Shown in pieces: positions 9,601 to 16,710 of a stretch of 64,000 bases of DNA (positions are counted from its first letter, which is position 1; each line of letters opens with the position of its first letter). The notes under the pieces are model-generated. The model saw only the letters and a list, made by a program, of their open reading frames with translations, did no database searches and had not been told where the DNA came from. Made by a program: the position numbers and the translations under genes. This DNA comes from Sulfurospirillum cavolei (lineage in GTDB: Bacteria; Campylobacterota; Campylobacteria; Campylobacterales; Sulfurospirillaceae): NCBI RefSeq assembly GCF_001548055.1, contig NZ_AP014724.1, positions 682,001 through 746,000 of the forward strand, written 5' to 3'.

Positions 9601-10102
9601 CAGGTCCAATGACAGGGGCTAAAGCTAAATCAGAAAGTGCTGTATTAAAATAATCTCTTACACTAGCTTCCCCCATTTGTATTTTTGCGGCTAACTCTCC
9701 GGTACTTTTTCCAGCATCGTATGCATTAATAGCTCCACCAACAAGCGTTGTTGTCGCTTTTAGGTTTAAGGTTCCTTTTAAATCTTTTGTTAATGTTTGT
9801 ATATTTTTTTCAACAGTTGATGCTCTGCTTTCAAGCTTATGCAATCCTTCTGTAGTGCTTTTAATGTTCTTATTTTCAATTGCTTTTTTGGTCGATGATA
9901 AATTTTTCTCTTTATTTCGTAGTTTAGTTTCCATATCTTTGATTTTTTCGTCAGATGCCTTCCATTCTTCCACTATCGCTGTCATATTTCCAATACCTTG
10001 TTCAATAAACCAAGTTGGATCAATAATATCAGCCGATACTCCTCCGCTCAACACCATGCACGCCGCTGCTGAAATGGCTATTTTTTTCATTGTATTTTTC
10101 AT
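6605..10102 (-). CDS. Large secreted VWA-domain protein with TbpB-like C-terminal barrel
   Basis: 1165 residues with a Sec signal peptide (MKNTMKKIAIS..., likely cut after VSA at about 24); no convincing lipobox. Residues 30-400 are helical and coiled-coil-like. A von Willebrand A domain starts near 425 with the MIDAS-type motif DNTGS at 430-434. A long Ser/Thr/Gly-rich beta region follows, and the last 110 residues resemble the beta-barrel domain of transferrin-binding protein B: GSFYGPAANEIGG near 1135 and a terminal GIFAGKK. That barrel is the address used by cargo of Slam (type XI) outer-membrane translocons, and a Slam-like gene lies 22 bp upstream in the same operon. A secreted or surface adhesin-like role is inferred. 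The 5' third of the gene is clearly more AT-rich than the rest. Confidence 0.75.
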   Translation of the reverse strand: MKNTMKKIAISAAACMVLSGGVSADIIDPTWFIEQGIGNMTAIVEEWKASDEKIKDMETKLRNKEKNLSSTKKAIENKNIKSTTEGLHKLESRASTVEKNIQTLTKDLKGTLNLKATTTLVGGAINAYDAGKSTGELAAKIQMGEASVRDYFNTALSDLALAPVIGPAFGFASAFNDVEQTYEATLDKKREINQNYLNMIQTEGELAKYLILNGVTDRLKNPFYSAKLANAKNADEIESIIRLAINENNQAIQNLRKSIEQDKKFIQANMKTTLWGIEVEADVMLKKTFLNSLDMYDHIASDYLKNPMTNEPLLYASTAMEIIYNNNVEKLRKVVNQIKVDFEHNQKTTKKDKVAYEMYEIETPVVLLASAKESDTMPLPIMESWSSDAYLKDALSTKVVDTTKTIETTRKLELDRLLAKHDVDIFLLADNTGSMGGLVGSAQTNAQAILDALRADSRFSKVNAQFGVGRYLGDPSEYGETATSSYQLLQPITNNDTAVTTAINQWYASGGGDWEEGNFYAIQQVIDSGAPTPRNTSLASGQVTNWRTGAQKVIVVFGDAPSWQNSVNEKELKALAIAAGAKIVFIDTSEINVGQTSNVYASTSGQQMQDAAVEIADATGGSYMRLTDVSNIQDAVLNAIYDAVADNKWTGGMVSKIDSTVWRVRTPSSVTASSDASGKILTFTLTYPNQSDSTFSIDTASAAHVVGTEYYQGSISDATSIFGQDMSGASVFHADGDQDFFRYILQNGSSTVEGYYGERLSSSSKLPTSGVSTYDIRERVVSPYTKTSYASDTMKLFVNWATGKVYGFDTNALMDSAEGTAIFVGDIDRAALEISGNYTFKTRRLSASESSNLPRVIKDAMRDTTTLQLYGNAYPNGMGGTFGATYYSESGTPSLSSMMMSGYVNTKSVAKSYTPSDGEVWSGHAVGFVANRSTGTVAIDTSTTTDDVQMTLKPSTGEVKASITVTDGSTNRTLTTDYTDTNVYVNQNAFVAMKDSGSVPTYAATTMSENDSYNYLSWGTWSTELSASHKTVVDGSRWIAGKLTPTTSMPSSGTATYNGMVQGMSYESGALKTLNGTHTMNANFASGTITGTMNVNYASSGASYATTNLNAVSISGNGFAGGLNGTDNTGSIKGSFYGPAANEIGGTWALSKTGSSAAGIFAGKK

Positions 10103-10124
10103 TGTTTGCCCCTAGTCTTTAATG

Positions 10125-11429
10125 TTAAAAATTTTTGGTCAACGTTAGCATCGTTTGTTGACGGTTATAGTCGTACATGTCGATGGTGGAACTGTTTTTT
10201 GTGTAGGTGTACGAGAGGGTCACGTTTGCCGCCCATTCTTGGATTTGGTAGTTGAGGTTGGCGGTTGCGTCAAAACGTTTATCGACTCTTCCCGTGGCAT
10301 ATGCCGCTTCGATGCCGTCGTAATCGGTTTTGCTATAACTTGGAGAGATATAAATGCTCCACTCGGCATTGATAGCATTAAAATAACCGACGTTGACGCC
10401 TTTAGAGTTGTTTTCAAAAGTTTGGACGCCCGAGTTTTCATGTCCTAAATAGCCACCGAACGTAACGTATGAATGGTTATCTACTAAATAGCGCAAAGAC
10501 GGCGAAAATGTGATGGCGTTACCGTCTCTATCGCTGTTATCGTAGTAGTGTTTCTTTTGAAGCGCAAGGCTGGAGATAAGTAAAAGTTCTTGGGAGAGTG
10601 CATAACTGACTTGCGGTACGATACCGTGGCTAAAAGAGTAATAATCTTTGTCGTGACCGATCTTAATGCGATTGACGACATAAGGCAGAGCAAACGTCCA
10701 ATCGCCTTCTTTATACCCAAACCCCGTCGAAAGGGAGAGATTGGTCGAGTCGTACGTATTGACTTTGCGGTAGTCGATCGTGCTGACGCCGATGCTGTTT
10801 TGCCATGACCATTCATCTGACATGTCATAACTATAATCCGCTCCCGCTTTAAGCGTTAACGCCCAATCTCGCGTATTTTTTGCATTTTGATCGAGGGTAA
10901 ACGGCAAGTCGTACATTAATACGGAGTCGATACTCGGTCCTTGATTGGCGTTGGTATCGTACATGTAGCCTGCGCCGACGTAAGCGTTCCATTTTTTAGG
11001 AGACGAAGCGTCGATAGTCGCTAAGAATCGATCGATATTCTCGCCGACTTTCGCCGGAGGATTTGCCGATTTGACGTCTTGAAGTAGACGTTTTGCTTTT
11101 GCTTGGTCTTTTTCCAAATAATACACTTCGGCTAACTCAAGCTTAACGCGTAGGGCGTTGGGTTCTTTCTCGAGCAATTCGGAAAAATAGGCTTCGCTCT
11201 CTTTTAATTTGCCCGTTTCTTTCGCCGACATCCCCAGTAAAAAAAGTCCTTGATTGGAAAGCGATTTGTCCGCATATGCAGGTGTTAACAACTCGTAAGC
11301 AATTTGCGGTTGATCGTTTTGTAAAGCCTCTTGCGAACGCACCAAAATACTTTTATCTTCTTGTGCAAGAAGATTCAGTGTTACTAAACTCATTAAAACC
11401 ATTATCTTTCGATACGAAACCCTCTTCAT
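10125..11429 (-). CDS. Slam-like (DUF560) outer-membrane translocon of a type XI secretion system
   Basis: 434 residues: a signal peptide, a TPR-like N-terminal domain (about 25-135), then a beta-barrel of alternating aromatic strands beginning at WNAYVGAGYMYDTNAN and ending in an aromatic C-terminal residue (TLTKNF), as in outer-membrane barrels. TPR plus a DUF560 barrel is the architecture of Slam, which moves proteins bearing a TbpB-type barrel across or onto the outer membrane. The next gene encodes exactly such a protein. An ordinary TPR-porin is the alternative. The start at 11429 follows AGAGGGG, and a TACAAT -10-like box lies upstream on the minus strand. Confidence 0.72.
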   Translation of the reverse strand: MKRVSYRKIMVLMSLVTLNLLAQEDKSILVRSQEALQNDQPQIAYELLTPAYADKSLSNQGLFLLGMSAKETGKLKESEAYFSELLEKEPNALRVKLELAEVYYLEKDQAKAKRLLQDVKSANPPAKVGENIDRFLATIDASSPKKWNAYVGAGYMYDTNANQGPSIDSVLMYDLPFTLDQNAKNTRDWALTLKAGADYSYDMSDEWSWQNSIGVSTIDYRKVNTYDSTNLSLSTGFGYKEGDWTFALPYVVNRIKIGHDKDYYSFSHGIVPQVSYALSQELLLISSLALQKKHYYDNSDRDGNAITFSPSLRYLVDNHSYVTFGGYLGHENSGVQTFENNSKGVNVGYFNAINAEWSIYISPSYSKTDYDGIEAAYATGRVDKRFDATANLNYQIQEWAANVTLSYTYTKNSSTIDMYDYNRQQTMLTLTKNF

Positions 11430-11521
11430 AGAACTTGCCCCTCTGTCATAAAATATTCGTCTTATATTGTAGTATCGCTGCGTTACGTGTCCCGTTATAT
11501 TTTTTAATATGTACGATTTTT

Positions 11522-11550
11522 TTGCAAATTTATCGTATGAAAGGTATACT
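11522..11550 (+). promoter_or_regulatory. Sigma-70-type promoter of the sensor kinase
   Basis: TTGCAA (11522-11527) and TATACT (11545-11550) are separated by 17 bp and lie 24 bp upstream of the histidine kinase start. The region is shared with the divergent Slam-like gene. Confidence 0.6.
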
Positions 11551-11574
11551 TTTCGGAAAAAACGTGGATAAGCG

Positions 11575-13338
11575 ATGCAAAAACTTTTTGTGTGGTGTCT
11601 GTGGGTACTTTCTTTATCGGCGGCTTCGATCGATATAGGGCAGAGCGATAACGTCTCGTTACTGGAACACGCCGAAATCTACCTCGAAAAAGGTGCAAAC
11701 TTTGAAGTCTCGGACGTGCCGCCGCAAGAGGTCTTTCAGCCTTACATGTCATCTTTTATCAGCCAAGGGTATTTAGCCGATGAAGCGGTTTGGGTGCGTT
11801 TCAACCTCAAAAACGAAAGCGCCGTAACGGTGAAACGTTTCTTACATGTCAATAACTCGATGCTTGATAGTGTTATTTTATATGATGACCAAGGTCATAT
11901 TTTAAAAAGTGGAGTTTTGTATAGAACGGAGTATAGTGATATATTTGATTATTTTTTCCCAATACAACTCAATTCTTTAGAAGAGCGAACATTTTATCTT
12001 AAGGTACTCACTAACAGTTGTGCGACGTACTTTCACCTTCATGCGGAGAGTGAAGCCGTTTTATGGAAAAAAACGTTAGACAGGCAGTTGATTTTAACGC
12101 TTTTATTTTCCGTTATGGGAACGCTCATTGTTTACAATGCCTTTATTTACTTGTTTACAAAAGAACGCGTTTATCTTACTTATGTGTTTTATTTGAGTGT
12201 GGTGGTTTATAATGATCTCTCTTATACGGGTATGCTTTTCCCGGCTATGAAGCTTTGTGGTATATCCTATGAAGGCATGATCGCATGGTCGTATATTGAT
12301 GCCTACTTAGGACCACTCTATACCATGGGTGTAACCCTTGCAGTATTGTTCTTTGTGCGAGATTTTATGCACCTTGAACGCTACCCAAAAATCCATCGAA
12401 GTTTCAAGTGGTTCTTTCTAGGATGTTTAGGGTTTGCGCTTATTTATCTTTTTGGAAGCGATATCATCTTTGACGTGATTATTTATTATATGTGCTTTAT
12501 CTTACTTTATATCTTAGCCATTGCCGTCTATCTTGTCTATAAAAAAGAGGAAAATAGCCTCTATTTTTTAGTGAGTTGGGGCGTAAATATCCTAGGGACA
12601 TTTATGTTTTTACTTTACAATATAGGTATGTACATTCCTAAGAATGGGGTATACTGTTATTTTTATGAGATGAGTATGGTATTTGAAGGGCTTGTTTTTT
12701 CTATTATCCTCTCTAAACGGCTCAATCGTACCAAAGCATTGGCAAAAGCGTTGGATACCGAACGCATTTTGATACGGGAATTGCATCATCGCGTTAAAAA
12801 CAATCTCCAGTTTATCGTCTCTTTGTATCGACTCAAGTTGCGTCCGAGCTTGGATGCTATCGGGAAGGCAAAGCTCGTCGAAGCAGAGAGTAACGTGCGC
12901 TCTATCGGTAAGATTCATGAGATTTTACATGCGCATCAAAATATCTCGGAACTCGCCGCTTCGGTGTATATCAACGATCTGATTAAAGAGATTAAACGAG
13001 GGTATCCGCAAAGTAACATTACCGTTGTGATCGAAGCGGACGAAGTGGTTCTCTCAATCGATCATGCGATTTATTGCGGTTTGATTATCAACGAGCTGGT
13101 GACCAATGCGCTCAAATACGCTTTTGACGCACATGAAGGGGAAATCATTCTCCACCTTACCTATGCGCAAAAAACGTACTGTTTGGAAATATACGATAAC
13201 GGTAAAGGCTTTGAATGGGATGATGAACGCGATTCGTTCGGGCTCTCTTTAGTCAAACGGCTAATACACGATGAACTTAAAGGAACGTTGCACTACGAGC
13301 AGACACACGGGAGTCATTATACGATTCGATGGCGCTAG
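11575..13338 (+). CDS. 7TMR-DISM histidine kinase (HisKA_2 type)
   Basis: 587 residues: signal peptide, a periplasmic DISM (7TMR-DISMED2-like) domain to about 170, seven predicted membrane helices to about 380, then a cytoplasmic kinase. The dimerisation/phosphorylation box is ELHHRVKNNLQ at 402-412, typical of HisKA_2, followed by an HATPase with N box INELVTNALKYA and G box NGKGFEW. It lies divergent from the Slam-like gene and convergent with a response-regulator gene that overlaps its 3' end by 4 bp; that regulator is the likely partner. The ligand is unknown; DISM domains often sense carbohydrates (family knowledge). Confidence 0.85.
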   Translation: MQKLFVWCLWVLSLSAASIDIGQSDNVSLLEHAEIYLEKGANFEVSDVPPQEVFQPYMSSFISQGYLADEAVWVRFNLKNESAVTVKRFLHVNNSMLDSVILYDDQGHILKSGVLYRTEYSDIFDYFFPIQLNSLEERTFYLKVLTNSCATYFHLHAESEAVLWKKTLDRQLILTLLFSVMGTLIVYNAFIYLFTKERVYLTYVFYLSVVVYNDLSYTGMLFPAMKLCGISYEGMIAWSYIDAYLGPLYTMGVTLAVLFFVRDFMHLERYPKIHRSFKWFFLGCLGFALIYLFGSDIIFDVIIYYMCFILLYILAIAVYLVYKKEENSLYFLVSWGVNILGTFMFLLYNIGMYIPKNGVYCYFYEMSMVFEGLVFSIILSKRLNRTKALAKALDTERILIRELHHRVKNNLQFIVSLYRLKLRPSLDAIGKAKLVEAESNVRSIGKIHEILHAHQNISELAASVYINDLIKEIKRGYPQSNITVVIEADEVVLSIDHAIYCGLIINELVTNALKYAFDAHEGEIILHLTYAQKTYCLEIYDNGKGFEWDDERDSFGLSLVKRLIHDELKGTLHYEQTHGSHYTIRWR

Positions 13339-13994
13339 TCGTTGAGTTTGTATCCGCTGTATTTCACGACTTCAAACGAAAGTTCGGGTAGTTTCGTGCG
13401 TAAACGATGCATCAATTGCCTTCGCGCCGTATCGCTGATAACGCTATTGGACCAGATGACTTCGTCGATGTAGGAGAGCGGAACGATTTTACCGCGATTG
13501 TGAAGTAACAATAAAAAAAGTTGTTGTTCTTTTGCCGCTAAAATGACCGGTACGTCGTTTAAATAGAGCTGTTGATGTTTAATACTGTAAACGTAGCCTT
13601 TTCCGATGTCGATAAAGGCGGAAGTCTCTTGAATCCTAAGGGCACATAAACGTAACGAAGCGATCAGCTCTTCTTCGCGAAACGGTTTTAAAATATAGCC
13701 CGTGATACTGATGGAAGAAGCTCTTTTAAGCGTTTCCTCATCGCTAAAAGAGGTCAGAAAAATCACATGTGAATGGTACAATTGTTGAAGCATTTGTGCC
13801 GTTTCGATACCGTCGATTGAGCCTTTGATCTGAATATCGGCTAAAACGACGTGAAGACGGTATTTATGGGCGATTTTCATAGCACTTGGCGTATCCGAAG
13901 CGATAAATGCGTGAAATCTAGGTAAGGTTTCAACGATGCTTTTAATATCTAAAGCAATAATCGGATCGTCTTCTAAGATAAGGACATTGACCAT
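13335..13994 (-). CDS. Response regulator, receiver plus winged helix
   Basis: 219 residues. The receiver domain (1-120) has the acidic pair Asp9/Asp10, phosphoacceptor Asp53 (LADIQIKG) and the conserved Lys in ILKPF. A winged-helix-type DNA-binding region (about 130-219) ends in VKYSGYKLND, as in OmpR-type regulators. Its 3' end overlaps the histidine kinase gene tail-to-tail by 4 bp, an arrangement in which the partners need separate promoters. Partnership is inferred from adjacency. Confidence 0.85.
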   Translation of the reverse strand: MVNVLILEDDPIIALDIKSIVETLPRFHAFIASDTPSAMKIAHKYRLHVVLADIQIKGSIDGIETAQMLQQLYHSHVIFLTSFSDEETLKRASSISITGYILKPFREEELIASLRLCALRIQETSAFIDIGKGYVYSIKHQQLYLNDVPVILAAKEQQLFLLLLHNRGKIVPLSYIDEVIWSNSVISDTARRQLMHRLRTKLPELSFEVVKYSGYKLND

Positions 13995-14069
13995 AAAACC
14001 TCTTTAGAACGTAAATAGCGGTAGTATAACATGCGTGCGTTACGCATTGCGTTATAAAACCGCAGCGTC

Positions 14070-16616
14070 TTAGGCTGCGGTTTGGGATTTGGGTTTCATC
14101 GATTGAAGTTCAATGATGCGAAGGATAATCGCCGAGTAGTACGGAATACTTTGAATCAAAAGCGTAAACGCAAAAACGTAAATTTCGGTAATGCGCGTAA
14201 AATTGGTAAAGTAAAGCGCAAAAAACGAAATCGTCAGTAAGCTTGCTAAAATCATCTCGTGACGGATCGGATTTTTATTTACTTTTTTCGTATTACCGCC
14301 TTTTTCGGTACGTTTGAAAGGCAGTCCGTCTTTCACGAATCCGTCGTAAACCGCTTTAAAGATGACCAGTTGGAGGCTCATCGATGCAATCGCACTCAGG
14401 ATCGTCTCTTTAATGCCCATTTTGACGCGGGTATGGTACAAAATAAACGCATGCAAGATGTTAACCAAGAAGGCAACGACGATAGGCAAGGTCAGCGGCA
14501 AGGTCGGGATCGTAACGCCGACGAAAATGATAAACGGAACCCAAAAAATATTTAAAAATGCGGTCATCGCGCCGAATGCGTCGGAGAGCCAGAAAAACCA
14601 GCCTGCGACGAAGTGGTATTTTTGGTACGGCGTTAAGGTTTTGGAAGAGGGCATAAAATGACGCCAATGCTTTTTCAAAATCTGAATCGCACCGTACGCC
14701 CATCGATGGCGTTGCGTTCGAAACGCTTCAACGGTATCGGGCAATAGTCCCCAGCCGTAACGACGGTTTGTGTAGTGCGCGCTGTAGCCCGCTTCAAACA
14801 GGCGAAGTCCCAATTCGGAGTCTTCGACGATCGTATACGTCGTCCAATCTCCCACTTCGTGCATCGCCGAGAGGCGCGCCATGAGCATCGTTCCGTGTGC
14901 AACGATGGCGTTTTCTTCATTTCTTTCCACCATTCCGATGTCGAAAAAGCCCGCATACTCGGCATTCATCGCTTGCTTGATCAAGGATTCGTTACCGTCT
15001 CTGTGATCTTGCGGTGCTTGAACGAGCGCGACTTTAGGATCATCGAAAAGCGGTACGAGATCGACGAGCCAATGATCGCTTACGACGTAGTCCGCATCGA
15101 TGACCGCTAAAATCTCGGCTTTTTCGTTCGTGTGTTGGAGGGCAACGTTGAGCGCACCCGCTTTAAATCCGGTACAGGTAATGTTTAAAAAGACGAATTT
15201 GTCGCCGAGTTTTTTGCAATGCTCTTCAATCGGTTTCCAGTAAAACTCTTCGGACGTGTTGTTGATGACGACCAAAACTTCGTAATTGGTGTATTGCATT
15301 CTGGAAAGCGCATCCAGCGTTTCGATGAGAACGTGCGGTTGTTCTTTGTATGCGGGCACGTGAATCGAAACAAACGGAGCGTGTTCTAGTTTCAGGTGAA
15401 GCGGTACGAGACGCTTAGGTGCAATGCCGAGCGTACATTTGAAGAGCTCGTTGATCTTTGCCAGCGTGATGATGACCAAAGGAATCATTAAAATAATACC
15501 CATCACCCACATGACCCACATACCGAAGTTCATATAGTAAACAAACGGATAGGTTGCCGCCATAGCGATACCAAATCCCATCGCCTGAGCCGCGGCGGCA
15601 AAGGTCATGGAATGCGCGAAATTGACGCGCTGGTTGCGCAGACCGAAATAGGTCAGTAAGATGCCTAAAAAGACGGCTCCCGCCATTTGGTAACGCCAAA
15701 GAGGGTTTAAAACGGTTTGTTTAACGAAGTGAAATTTCGGTTGTTTGTTAATATCGAACAGTCCCCAGTAAGGTCCAACGCTTCCCTCGTGAACGCCTTT
15801 CCACGGCTGATCGAATGCTTCGACGATATTATAACTCCATTTGTTCGCTTTTGCCATCTCTAAAAAGCCCGTAATCGCGGCGATTTGATTGCTAAGCGTG
15901 GCTTCGGCTTTTTCATTGTTGTAACCGCTGCTCGGCCAACCGAATTCCCCGATCGTAATCGGTTTTTTAGGATACATTGCGGCAATAGCGTCGTATTTTT
16001 CCTTGGCGAAAGCCAACGTTTTTTCGATAGGAATTTTTTCCCAGTAGGGAAGAATATGCACGTTAATAAAATCGACATGTTTGGCAAGTTCTTTGTTGGT
16101 CAGCCAGACATGTTGCACCTCCGCAGACGTTACCGGAATCCGCGTACGTTTGGAAACACGGTCGATGTACTCGATGAGTTCGTCGGACGTTAAATCGGCA
16201 CGCAGCAAAACCTCGTTTCCGACGATGATGGAAGCGATACGCGGCGCATACAGTTTGGTTAATTCAAACAGGGTTTCGATTTCGCCTTCGTTGGCACCTT
16301 TATCGGTGGAGAGCCAAAGCCCCACGTCGACTTTGAGTTTGGTATCGCCGACGTTTTCCAAAACGCGTTTAGCGTCGCTGATAGCGTAGGTACGAACTTT
16401 ACGCGCGATACTCTCGATAATTTTCATATCGTCGGCGATTTCTTGATTGCTTTTGGGCGCTTTATCGAAACCTTTGTACGGCGTGTACGAGAGGGACTCG
16501 ATTTTATCGCCGATTTGAGGGGACGTAACGATTTTGTCGCCGCCTCGCGTCCAAATGAAAACTTGCACCAACGAGGTGAGGAGAATAGACAACAGAATGT
16601 ATTTGAAATATTTCAA
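14070..16616 (-). CDS. GH17-GT2 fusion, beta-glucan synthase-like (NdvB/NdvC type)
   Basis: 848 residues. An N-terminal membrane anchor precedes a family-17 glycoside hydrolase-like domain (about 40-300) with the expected acid/base Glu135 (VGNEVLLR) and nucleophile Glu224 (IGEFGWPS). Membrane helices follow, then a family-2 glycosyltransferase with DAD 507-509, ED 598-599 and QRHRW 635-639, then further helices. The same combination is known in bacterial beta-1,3/1,6 glucan synthases of the NdvB/NdvC group, so synthesis or rearrangement of a periplasmic or exported beta-glucan is likely. All catalytic motifs look intact. It stands alone, on the same strand as its neighbours. Confidence 0.85.
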   Translation of the reverse strand: MKYFKYILLSILLTSLVQVFIWTRGGDKIVTSPQIGDKIESLSYTPYKGFDKAPKSNQEIADDMKIIESIARKVRTYAISDAKRVLENVGDTKLKVDVGLWLSTDKGANEGEIETLFELTKLYAPRIASIIVGNEVLLRADLTSDELIEYIDRVSKRTRIPVTSAEVQHVWLTNKELAKHVDFINVHILPYWEKIPIEKTLAFAKEKYDAIAAMYPKKPITIGEFGWPSSGYNNEKAEATLSNQIAAITGFLEMAKANKWSYNIVEAFDQPWKGVHEGSVGPYWGLFDINKQPKFHFVKQTVLNPLWRYQMAGAVFLGILLTYFGLRNQRVNFAHSMTFAAAAQAMGFGIAMAATYPFVYYMNFGMWVMWVMGIILMIPLVIITLAKINELFKCTLGIAPKRLVPLHLKLEHAPFVSIHVPAYKEQPHVLIETLDALSRMQYTNYEVLVVINNTSEEFYWKPIEEHCKKLGDKFVFLNITCTGFKAGALNVALQHTNEKAEILAVIDADYVVSDHWLVDLVPLFDDPKVALVQAPQDHRDGNESLIKQAMNAEYAGFFDIGMVERNEENAIVAHGTMLMARLSAMHEVGDWTTYTIVEDSELGLRLFEAGYSAHYTNRRYGWGLLPDTVEAFRTQRHRWAYGAIQILKKHWRHFMPSSKTLTPYQKYHFVAGWFFWLSDAFGAMTAFLNIFWVPFIIFVGVTIPTLPLTLPIVVAFLVNILHAFILYHTRVKMGIKETILSAIASMSLQLVIFKAVYDGFVKDGLPFKRTEKGGNTKKVNKNPIRHEMILASLLTISFFALYFTNFTRITEIYVFAFTLLIQSIPYYSAIILRIIELQSMKPKSQTAA

Positions 16617-16710
16617 TCGAATGCTCCAAAAAGGATAATGTTTTTAAGCCGCACGCGGTGCCGCTAAAAAGTAGAAGATTTTACAACAACTTTGTTTAAA
16701 AAAATGAAGC

